Assembly (NCBI GenBank): GCA_017506865.1
Contig: JAFCMP010000047.1
Location: 343,302 to 407,301 of the forward strand
Source of the DNA: Tribonema minus
Taxonomy: Eukaryota > Sar > Xanthophyceae > Tribonematales > Tribonemataceae
Length of the DNA: 64,000 nucleotides
Reading direction: 5' to 3'
The first letter of the stretch is position 1; every line of letters starts with the position of its first letter. Of the stretch, positions 54,755-64,000 are shown piece by piece. Below the pieces are notes generated by a model that was not told the origin of the DNA, searched no databases, and saw only the letters and a list, made by a program, of their open reading frames with translations. Made by a program: the position numbers and the translations under genes.

Positions 54755-55030
54755 TCTGCGTCAAGCACACCAGCACCTCGATGCAAAAAAAAAGTTTTCA
54801 AAGCGTTGCGCACAACTTCACTTCCCGAGGAGCGAAAAGTGGGACCCATGATGAGAGCGCCCTGCAGACCGTAAAGCGTGGCCGCAGGCTTGAGACTGCA
54901 GTACGATTCGTGCCAAGCAGCAATACGCTGCACGCGCTCAGCGTCGCCTATGCAGCAACACCCCACGAGCTGGAGAGCCAGCGCCAGAATAAGCTCTTCC
55001 CTAGTGTTCCTGCTGACCCCAAGTATAGAC
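54755..55030 (-). repeat. Dispersed repeat, copy 2
   Basis: Reverse-oriented partner of 43745-44035. The best-conserved part is 54880-54995 (GGCCGCAGGCTTGAGACTGC through GCGCCAGAATAAGCTC). Confidence 0.75.
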
Positions 55031-55184
55031 GGTAAACGCTCGCCACGCAGGTGAGCGCAAGGTGAGCGAGATGAGCAAAGGTCACCCCCAGATCCCAACT
55101 TACCGTAGTGATTGCTCGTTTTCGTACGCAAACGGCCATGGCGAGAAAAAAAACAAGTTTTGTAGTGCGACGCCGCCGTCAGCG

Positions 55185-55490
55185 AGGTGAGCTGGCAAGC
55201 AGCGGTGAGCGCGGTGAGCGAGGTGACCGGGTGGGCATGATGTGCGCAGCTAGGTCGACGAGGGCAGCGAGGTGAGCGTGGTGACCGTGGCCAGCTGTGG
55301 TCAGCGAAGCGAGCGGGGTGACCCGAGGCCGCGAGGTGAGCGAGGTGACCTCGCTGACCTCGCTCACCCCGCTCACCTCGCTCACCCTGCTCACCCCGCT
55401 CACCTCGCTCACCTCGCTCACCTCGCTCACCCTGCTCACCCCGCTCACCCTGCTGAACTCGCTGACCTCGCTCACCCTGCTCACCTCGAA
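55185..55490. repeat. Inverted 9-bp minisatellite (GAGGTGAGC)n / (GCTCACCTC)n
   Basis: Units of GTGAGCGAG run rightward to about 55348. Units of CTCGCTCAC(C/T) then run to 55488, so the two halves are inverted and can fold back. Variants are mostly C/T changes at fixed positions. Every forward unit contains the 5' splice-site-like word GTGAGC. Confidence 0.9.
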
Positions 55491-55918
55491 CCCCATATTT
55501 GCGCCCGGCGGGCGCACACAATTGTCTGCGCCCGGGGGGTCAACCCCCCGCTTGAGGTGCCATGAAGTTGCACGTACTTGAGACTAGCCACTGGTGTGTG
55601 TGGTATTGCCGAAAGTGCCCGTATGGACTGCCCTGAGCCTGTCAACGAGCCCTTGGAGGGGCAGGTGAGACGATTTGCGACAGCACCCTTCGGGACTGCT
55701 GCAGCAGCTGTTGCTGTCTGTTTTCATACATCCTGCTGCGGCACTCGCCACGCAGGAGTTCGCCACGCAGGAATAGCCGTCGTACACCTTCGCGTATCCA
55801 ATATTGCGCGCCAGCCTGCGTTCAACGTTGCTGCGACACCAGCCCATCATCCTGCTCCACTTCTACTCGTTGGCAGTTGGTCCCACAGTAATAATACAGC
55901 CCTCACCCGCGTTCGGCG

Positions 55919-58900
55919 ATGTCTGACATGTCTGACACGGCCTCCTCGTTGCTCGTGATGCTTTCAATATTTATGACACAGGTCATTGCGGAGCTGCTAA
56001 ACAGACGCTTTAATACTTCACAGGAAGCGTTGAGCGCAGTCAAGCCATTGGCTGCAGCTGCTGGCTTCGTCGCCTTAATGAGATCAAAGCATGCCAACAG
56101 CTACGACATCTACTGCAACCGTGCGGGAAACCCCCCTGTGAAGCGGTCAGATCAATGCCCAGATGTCAAGGCTCGGTCAGTAAAGCCTTGCATCAGGTGC
56201 GAGTGGCGGTTGAAAGTAGTGCTTGAAACCTCTGTGGAGAACTCACAGCATGCCAACATTGGCCCCCAGTGGCGTGTGAAGCTACCGGCCAACAACACCC
56301 CATGCTCCTTCAGGGAGGGCCACAACCATGACTTTGCCGTGCTTGCGGGATCACCACCACCATCTAATGCTGGGCGCATCATCACCAAAGCAGAGCTCAC
56401 TGAAGAGATCATTTCATGTGTGCAGGCCCTGTGCGTTGCGCCCAACATGCGTGGCAAAACGCTGCAGCGTGCTGTAGTCAGCCTGTATTTTGGTGGTGAC
56501 TTTGCTGCAGTCTTTGACCAGCCTGCCCTTCATGTGCTCAACAACACGGCAGCAAAGGTAGCAGATAGAATTGCCTTCACAACAGGTGACTGCCAGGAGT
56601 TCATCAAACAGCTCGGCGCAGTGCAGAAAGCTGGAGGATACGCGGAATACGAGTTAGCGGACGACTGCTCGTTCAAGCGTGCTTTCTGAGCGACCCAGGA
56701 CCAGGTTGAGAGGGCGATGGAGTTTGGCTTGGATGTCATTCAACAGGTATGCACCTCTGTGTTTTGGCTTTAGAACGGTGCAGATCCAAGCAGAATGGGG
56801 CAATTATCCTCGCCGTCAAGTGCCCGCTACCAAATAGGTTGCAGTATTTCTGGCTTGGCCCGCCATTGCGATGAATTGATCATGGCTCGGTACAAGTCAA
56901 CTGCAGTACTGCCAGAGACAAATACTGTTACAGTGTGAAGGTGGCAAGTACCTTGCACGATGCCTTACCAATACAAGTAGTGGCGCAAGCATTCCTATGC
57001 AGCATGAATTGAATAACTTTGTATCTTTCTTTGCTTGCTTTTCATCATGCAGTTGATTCCAATGAAAAGAGATGACTTTGATGATGTCCATTCATTGTTT
57101 ATCCGCAACAGCAACACCAAGCAGCAGCTTCAATACTAATATGAATGCCGCAATTGAAATGATTTTGTATACAAGGGTTAACAGCAAATGCCAGAAATAG
57201 TGCCTTCATCATATCTTGAAGTTGTGAAACTCGTGCATTGCATGCCTTTGCTCTTTTTACCGCGCGGAGCAGGTTTACCAACAGCTTTCTTCTTGCCCAA
57301 TCGACCTTTTCATGACATGTGATCAGGAGTTTGTTGCTTTACAAACAAACTGAACGAGCACTTTTCAGTATCTGATGATAATGATAGCTGGACGTGCACT
57401 TCAAGTTCTTGGAGTATGTGTACGGGCGTAATCACTTTCTGGAGCTGCTGCTGGAGGACAAAAAACGTTGTGAGCCTTGTGGGCATTAGAAGTCATGGCA
57501 AATACGTGTGCGTAATCAATCTCATAAATTATTGTAAATGAGAATCAATTTGCATTTGGCGCCTGAACTCGTGGCCAGGATTGTCATGTCTTGTGGTTCG
57601 TTGTCATCATGCGACACTTTGTTGCGTCACCTGCCTGTCACCTGCCTGTGCTCACTGTATGGATTGCAGGACTGCACTTTTGGAACGAACAAATATGGGC
57701 TGGCGCTGAGCATCATCGTTGGGGTCAATGGTGACAGCAAGTAAGTGTGTTCTTTCAAATTATTTGCATGCACCTATATGGACAAGATGTGATGTAATCT
57801 GTGCTTTGGTCATATTGTACAGGGCTTTGTGTCATGCTGTGCAATTACAGGGGCTGCATCACCTATCATGTTCATGTTCACCGGTGCTGATCAAGATACA
57901 ATTCTTTGTGCTTGTCTGCGTGTTTCCAGGACGCGAATGTTTTGCCAGGCGCTGCTGGAACGTGAGGACACGGAGGCGTTTTCGTGGTTCTTTGTCCACT
58001 ATGTGAAGATGGTCGGCGGCCACTATCCGTCCGTATGTTTCACAGACAGGTACGCCAATTTCAGGTGATACTGAAATTTAGTAGAGTGGGACGAGCACCT
58101 CTGCTGCTTCAGCAATTACCCTCTCTATACTGTGCCCAGCAATGATGTTGCGATAACTGTGTCATTGCTGGATTTTGTGTTCGGTTGCAGAGATGCGGCA
58201 GCGGAGGCAGCCATGACCTTGGCTTGGCCTGGCACTGTCCATCTTATCTGCGAATGGCACTTCTTCAAGAACATCAAGGAGATGCTGAAGGGGAAGCTGG
58301 GGGATGCTTGGCAGGCAAGTCAGCATTCGTTCAAGTCCATGTCTGTTATTGGCAAGGTTATCAAGTCGAGCCATAGGTGTGAAAGCTCAAGCATGTGAAC
58401 GGAATCAACAGTGTAAGTATGCTGGATACAAACTTTACCAAGAAGCTAGGCACATCGCAGCACAGGAGGTGCGCAGATGTCTTGTGTCATATGTTGCCCT
58501 GTCTGACTAGGTCCACCTCGATTATTGTGCGTGTAGGTTGTGCCTGCACATTGATGTGGGTCGCTTGCACGCCATGTGTACAGTCGCTCAATCAAATACC
58601 ATGTGCGTCTGCGGTGGAGGTTTCAATGTGCAATGCAGAGCGAGTAGGTGTTATCATTATGTACAGAAGATGATCTCTGTGCCAAACGTATCGACACTGC
58701 GCTTGTAGGTTTCTCAAGGTACGGTTTTGAGGCCTCTGCCAAGCATGATTAGCAAAGCAGCACAGCCATACCACAAAGCACGCGTCCATGAAGAAGTGTC
58801 CTGCAGAAGATGTGATGCAGTCCACTAGCATGGTCTGTGCGGACAAAGCAGTAGCGCCTTTCTGTAGCAGTTGTGAAGAAGCTGGCATGTGTCAGCCAAG

Positions 58901-61900
58901 CTGCTTGTGCACCTTTGCATTGCCAATGTGTATGTACGTAGTAGTAAAGTCTTCAAGCTCGCAGGACTGACGAAGAAAGCTATGCTCATGCACACATGCT
59001 CACAGTTATGACGGAGCTGGAATAAGAGCGGCGTGGTGGGCTTGTGTGCTATCGTCCACCTTGCAATGTCACAAAAGCTTTCAGTGTGGGCTGCGGCGCT
59101 TGCACACAGGCATACATCACACCATTTGCAGCTTTCATCAAGCAAACAAGGCGGGACAGCACATAGTGCATGCACGCATAAAATGCCAGGTTGACTTGTG
59201 CATGCTGCATGCAGTAAGTAGTATGCTGAAAATGCGGTGTCACCAAACCAACAACAATAGTTACCTGCAGGCCTCGCTCAGCCCAAACGCAAGCTTGCAG
59301 TGCAAATGAATTCAAGGCACTTGTGCTATAGGGAAGATCACTCTGTCAGTCTGAGTTTATTGAAGTTGAGTACTATTATGGTATTGGCCTGTCTCATCCG
59401 CTTCGGTCAATCACTCGTTGGTCGAATCTAGTTCAACTGCAATTGTGAATGTTCTGCAGTGATATTGGAGTTGAGGTAACTTGAGATTAACAAAGAAATG
59501 GCGCAAGTAAAGTAAGATATCACACAAGCAACCCGTTAGGCGCAAATATGGGGTGCAATCACACAAAAATGCATATTTGGGATTACTCAACCACCCAGAT
59601 ATAATAATACATACATGCCATACATGCTTGAAGACATACTACAGGATTGATATCAACTTCAACGTTGCAGTAGTCAGCAGGTGACAACGGGCGACATGTG
59701 ACATTACCTAGCTTCAATGATACTTGGCATTAGGGACCGTACATAAAGCAATGGTCTAGGTCGCATTTGCGCTTTCAGGGTGCGCAATTGGTCTGACTGA
59801 GGCCTCTTCCTTGATGTTCGCAGATGTTCAGGAGCCTTATGCAGCGCGCATCGCGTGCTCCTACGGAAGCCAGTTTTCAGGGGGCGCGGAAGGGACTGTT
59901 GGACGCCCTAGTGGATGCTGGCGCCAGCGATGACGATGTCATGAAGTACCTCAACGACACGATCTACCCCATCCGGGAGCGCTGGGCATTCTGCTATCGC
60001 CTTGGCGTCCTCACCCTCGGCATCAACTCTACTCAACGTTGCGAGGGGTACTTTGGCATCCTGAAAGCGGAACTGTTGAAGGTCACCACGCTCTGCCACC
60101 TGAAGCAAACGCTTGAAAATATCACTGCCAGGTAAGAAACCGGCTCCTACAAGCGGATAATCATCTGCCTTCCTCAGGGTGTTGCTGCACGCGTTGGTCA
60201 TGGCCAGATATCACAGTGCACTGTGCTCAGTGACTACAGTTTAAAATGTTTGTATACGCGATGCTCTTTTGTGGATCAGGCCGATGCTAGTGAAATCCAA
60301 AATCTCATGACATGTCATATCTGTTTCATTTGCATGTGTCCTTTGATTACCTGTACAGAAGTGGTTTGACTCCGCTCACTTCGATGCCTTTGTCGCTCTA
60401 GGTACACCTCGGAAGATCATCTGTACATGGAGGCCACCGTTCGCACGGCTGCTTATGACGTAGCTCTGGAGGGCATGGACTCCTGTCTGCAAGCCATATA
60501 CCGCAACCTACTGCTTGTGGCGCGGCAAGACGGCACCTACCACTGCTTCAAGTCTCTTGTGAGCCAAGTGCGGTCTGCAGATCGGTACTCTGTCAGGACG
60601 TGTGCACGGGAGAGCGTGCTGACCGTGAACAGCGATGCTGGTGAGCTGCAGTAAACCTCAGTACATTCCATCACTCCATCTCTCAAGACACACCATTACT
60701 TCAACTTCAAGCACTTTTGAGGTTAACGACCAGCAATTGGCAGCTCAAGGTGTGTAGGCTTCAAGTGTGCATGAGGGTAGCTGTTGATGAGCGAAGTATG
60801 TTGAGCAAAGCATGTTGTATTCACCACAACTCCTTCGCGTACAGTTGTAGGTGTCAGTTGAAGATTCTCTAAGCTCAACGCAATTCAGTGCATAGCAGTT
60901 GATTCAGTCCACAGTGTAGAATGTGAGGCACCAGCTGCACACCAAAACTCCTTTCTGTATGGGTCACTGCAAGATTCTCTCAGCTTGAACGCAATGCAGA
61001 ATGGCAACTGAGAACGTCCAGTAGTGAAGTAACCAGGGCAGAAGTGTCATTGAGGCTGGGGGAGAAACCCCAGCAGCCCAGCTGAGGCCTGAGGGCAGCG
61101 GCAATCTACTGCCATTAGTGCACTGAGCATGTGCATATCAAATCCGCAGCACTGCAACTGTAACCAGGCCAGATGCATTCATTCCAGTCCGTCACCTCTA
61201 GCTAGTCCCAGCAGTTTTATTGCAGTACTTTGTTGCATCAGATTCTGATGCTGGTGCCTTGCAGGTTCTGTTGTTTGGCGTCATTGCCAAGCCCGCGTAT
61301 GCCACAGGCTTGTAGACTGCAGAAGCTGTACCATCACCACGTCATTGCGTATTCTTTTCTCTCATTTGCCTACGAAGGAGCTGTAGTGTGTGATGCGGCA
61401 CTTCAGCACAGGGTCATCATGTCAACTGAGGGGGGGAAGGGGGGTCAGGGTCTTCAACTCTTGGTATGATGAGTCCGGGTAAAATCATCTACATGCGAGC
61501 GCACACAACGCACATCAATGAAAAGTGTCCAATGATAACATGAAACCCATGGAACCCACATGTGCAAATGGACTCTAGAATGTGGCTTGCATGTGTTCAA
61601 CTGAGTATGGTGGCATACAAGAACTGTTACATAGATTAGTCAAGGCGTCCATGCTTGACCGGAAGGATTGACATTTCTAATTACCATGGTGCAGATCATA
61701 CCAGCGTACATATGAACATGGGCGACTGTAGGACAGGCAGGTATTTTGTAAAACTCAGCACTTCTCGTCAGGCCCATGATGCACTTACCAGACTAGAGCC
61801 AAAAGCACAAGTGACACCTCAGGCACAAATTTCAATTCCACTCATCCGCTTATTTTCCTAGACAAAGGTGTTCGCTACACAACCACCATCACCATGTTGT

Positions 61901-63266
61901 CAGTCCCAGCAAGTGCACATGACGTAGGCAGAAGATGTCATAGCGCTGCGTGCTTTTATAGGAAAAGTTGAGAGCTCATATGCCAGGTGCGAATGCAGAA
62001 CTAGTTGACAATGTCCATTGTTGCATGTATGACCTTTCATCGAGCTCACCCTTACTGCATACCCTCCTTTGCAGACGCTGAGGTCGCATCCGAACTCGAG
62101 CCTGATGCGCCACTCGATGAAAACGACACCAAGCGGGCCAGCATTATGATGCTGCACAGCATTGTGCAGGGGAGCTCAGCGTTTGAGTCACACCAATGGT
62201 TCACAGTGGAGCCAACCCTTGGCCGCATGTGCCATGACGTCGTCATCGCCATGTCCGGCGCTGCACTTTGCAGCTGCCTAGAGACAACGCGCACCGGCAT
62301 GCTCTGCAGGCACATAGTGGCCTGTCTGCCGCATGTACCTGTCGGCACTGTGGGAGGGGGGGCCGAGGAGTCTGATGAGGATTCCCGTGACGATGCTGGA
62401 CACAATGGCGCAGCAGCACCGACCCGTCGCCAGGTAGCTGTGACGCTGACCATGGCGGAGGGTCAGGGGCTTGGGCTCATCTTTGACTTTTCAGCGGCGC
62501 ATCCGACGCAGTCAAGGTGAAACAGTTTGTCAGAAGCAAGGCGGCGCCAAGGGTCAAACTGCCGGCAGAGGCAAGTGGCCTCATTCTCATTGGCGATGTG
62601 ATTACGGCAATTGATGGGACACCCTTGAGGTGCTTGTCGACAGACAGCGCCAAAGCAGTGATCCAAACCGCGCGCACGGCAAGCCCAATGCAGACGATCC
62701 TGACTGTGCTCAGGACTAGTTGTGCGGGGGGGTGCAGCGCGAGCACTGACGCGCTGAGCAGCGTAACGTCGAGCGCAGCAGCAGCAGCCAACCGTAGAAT
62801 GCATGTAGCACGACCTGTAGCGCTGGCTGTCTTTCGGAACACACAGCGCCGTTGGCTGCGTCCATCTGTGGACTTGACAGCATTTTGCATAACCAATGGT
62901 GATGGTCAGGAAGTTGTGCTTGCCAAGGTAGTGGCGCTTGCTGCCCAGCGGTATGCAGCAGCAGCAGGTGGTGTTGTCACCGCCAGTGCGAACAGCGATG
63001 AAGCAGTGGCACCTGAGGCCTTGCCTGACAATGCTAGTGTAATCCACGCAAATGTTTTTGCACTTTTTAGAAAGCTCTGCCAAGACCTGAAAGCAGTGCC
63101 ACCTCACCAGGCATTGCAGCTGGCTAAGGATCTGTGCAAGATAGGTCGCGACAGGATAGATGGCGTTGTTCACGATCCTTTGGTTGTGCACAAGCGGTCT
63201 CACAAGCCTCTTAAGAAACGTGCCAAGGACAGTAGCCGTGGGGGCATTAGCAAGAAGCTCAGGTGA
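55919..63266 (+). pseudogene. Mutator-like (MULE/FAR1) transposase with SWIM finger and PDZ-like domain, disrupted
   Basis: Exon 1 (55919-56746) has a FAR1/WRKY-GCM1-like finger (C.RCEWRLKV ... FREGHNHDF). It is broken by TGA at 56687-56689, after which the frame continues (ATQDQVERAMEFGLDVIQQ). Core exons are 57670-57740 (DCTFGTNKYGLALSIIVGV), 57930-58049 (KTRMFCQALLERED...CFTDR), 58191-58314 (DAAAEAAMTLAWPGTVHLI, CEWHFFKNIKE), 59824-60131 (IRERWAFCYRLG, STQRCEGYFGILKAELL) and 60402-60640. The last exon, 62075-63266, holds a SWIM finger (CSCLETTRTGMLCRHIVAC) and a PDZ-like domain (VAVTLTMAEGQGLGLIFDF, then after a one-base frameshift near 62485 VKVKQFVRSK, ILIGDVITAIDGTPL). It ends in a Lys/Arg-rich tail. 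One or more short exons at 57050-57480 could not be placed. MULE transposases cut and paste DNA; terminal repeats were not found. Confidence 0.85.
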
Positions 63267-64000
63267 AGGCGTCGTCTCATGTGACAACGTGAATTATTAT
63301 GACTGTTGCCTTACGATGTCATCTGTGTTCTGCCACTGCTGTTCAAATCAATGCCACTCAAGTCTAGCATCATAGTTCTGTGCATTTGCCATATGACATT
63401 GCTGACAAAGTGTCATGTCATCATGCATATATTAATATCAGCACTAGATCGGATGCGCTGCCGTTGTGACAGCAGCGTATGTCTATGCAGTTTGCCCCGG
63501 AGTAGGTGGTCACGCCTACAAGATCGTGCCTGCGAATCACCTTAGCTTCGAACAATCCACCGACAGCCTGCATATAGCGCAGGTCGCTGCTTAGGTGTTT
63601 ACGCGAACGGCAATTCAGTAGCTTGCTGACGCAGCAGATCAGGTTGTGCATGAATCAAAGTCATTGGGTGATCACTTCATCGCAACGGCAACAATGCACA
63701 ATGAAGTCAAGAATTGCACTGTCATGGCAACATCAATAGCCTGGTAAAATTCTGTACATTAATAAAATCAAGCTCAGGCTTACTGCTGGCGAGCAGCAGC
63801 AGTTTCCTGTAGCGAACTATGCTGAGCAGCACCTCCGCAACATGCGCTCCGTCAATACTGTCAACCCGGGTGTCCTGCGCATTTTCCAGCTCACGACGTA
63901 CTTTCACCCCTCTGGGTGCCACACATGGCAGCCTGCCCTGTGTTGAATGTTTACACCATGCAAGCCTGACGGTGTTCCTGTGGACAACAAGCAACGTCCC
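63267..64000. other. Right edge; possible partial gene on the minus strand
   Basis: The region following the transposase has low coding signal. A minus-strand frame at 63994-63722 includes a helical-looking stretch (HVAEVLLSIVRYRKLLLLAS) that could be the last exon of a gene to the right, but there is no family match and no splice support. AATAAA-like ATTAATAAAATC lies at 63759-63770. I make no firm call. Confidence 0.25.

Larger units (their letters stand above)
52116..55918. other. Gene-poor region between PPR-C and transposase
   Basis: 3.8 kb. It holds a degenerate tandem repeat (52955-53505), a dispersed repeat copy (54755-55030) and an inverted 9-bp minisatellite (55185-55490). A 73-codon frame at 54369-54590 (MNFWRDSRASVPYDISKSW...) and an 83-codon frame at 53729-53980 have no recognised family. 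I see no tRNA-like folds. Confidence 0.5.

Noticed and set aside
54709-55521. 270-codon minus-strand frame with collagen-like Gly-Glu-Arg triplets
   Set aside because: The triplets are the 9-bp minisatellite read in one frame; the rest of the frame crosses an inverted unit and a dispersed repeat, and there is no start context or partner domain.
62433-62490. A 58-nt intron removing the start of the PDZ-like domain (CAG|GTAGCT to TTTTCAG)
   Set aside because: Splice-like ends exist, but the segment itself reads VAVTLTMAEGQGLGLIFDF, which completes the PDZ pattern, so a one-base frameshift is the simpler reading. cDNA could overturn this.

Overview
This is a nuclear chromosome segment of an intron-rich, GC-rich unicellular eukaryote, most likely an alga with a secondary red-type plastid (haptophyte, stramenopile or relative). 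The plastid inference rests mainly on the protein starting at 25405. It has a signal peptide followed by a G-F-A-P junction, like the 'ASAFAP' presequence of such algae, and it encodes an EGY-type (M50) protease. Introns are GT-AG and often 0.2-1.8 kb. TTAGGG-type repeats are scattered through them, but neither window edge looks like a chromosome end.

Layout. (1) 216-2435 (-): adenosine kinase, 5' exons only; the rest lies off the left edge. (2) 2480-13233: two tandem copies of a segment carrying a pentatricopeptide-repeat (PPR) gene (+) convergent with the 3' end of a La-related-protein gene (-). Copy A has an intact PPR gene, but its La-related piece has decayed and holds a non-LTR retrotransposon fragment with an 11-bp target duplication. 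Copy B supplies the working 3' end. (3) 11933-24705 (-): a LARP4-like RNA-binding protein; ten exons join in frame to about 873 codons. (4) 25405-42741 (+): the EGY-like protease; thirteen exons join in frame to 858 codons over 17.3 kb. (5) 44374-48634 (+): a cathepsin X/Z-like protease with a C-terminal membrane anchor. (6) 50157-52115 (+): a third, more diverged PPR paralogue. (7) 52116-55918: gene-poor, with tandem and dispersed repeats. (8) 55919-63266 (+): a Mutator-like (MULE/FAR1) transposase carrying a PDZ-like domain, with an in-frame stop and a frameshift.

The genes do not form a pathway. PPR proteins and the EGY protease are predicted to be organellar, LARP4-like proteins act on cytosolic mRNA, and the cathepsin belongs to the endolysosomal or surface system.

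The most unusual signal is in the introns of the adenosine kinase, LARP and EGY genes. They are largely built from serial copies of the neighbouring exon edge: about 20-95 nt of coding sequence plus its splice site plus adjoining intron. Copies of an acceptor edge lie upstream of the real acceptor, and copies of a donor edge lie downstream of the real donor. I count roughly fifty such copies, frequently interleaved with telomere-like repeats, some arranged head-to-head as perfect palindromes. The cathepsin and transposase genes show little or none of this. All exon joins were worked out by eye from reading frame, splice consensus and protein-family pattern; there is no transcript evidence.
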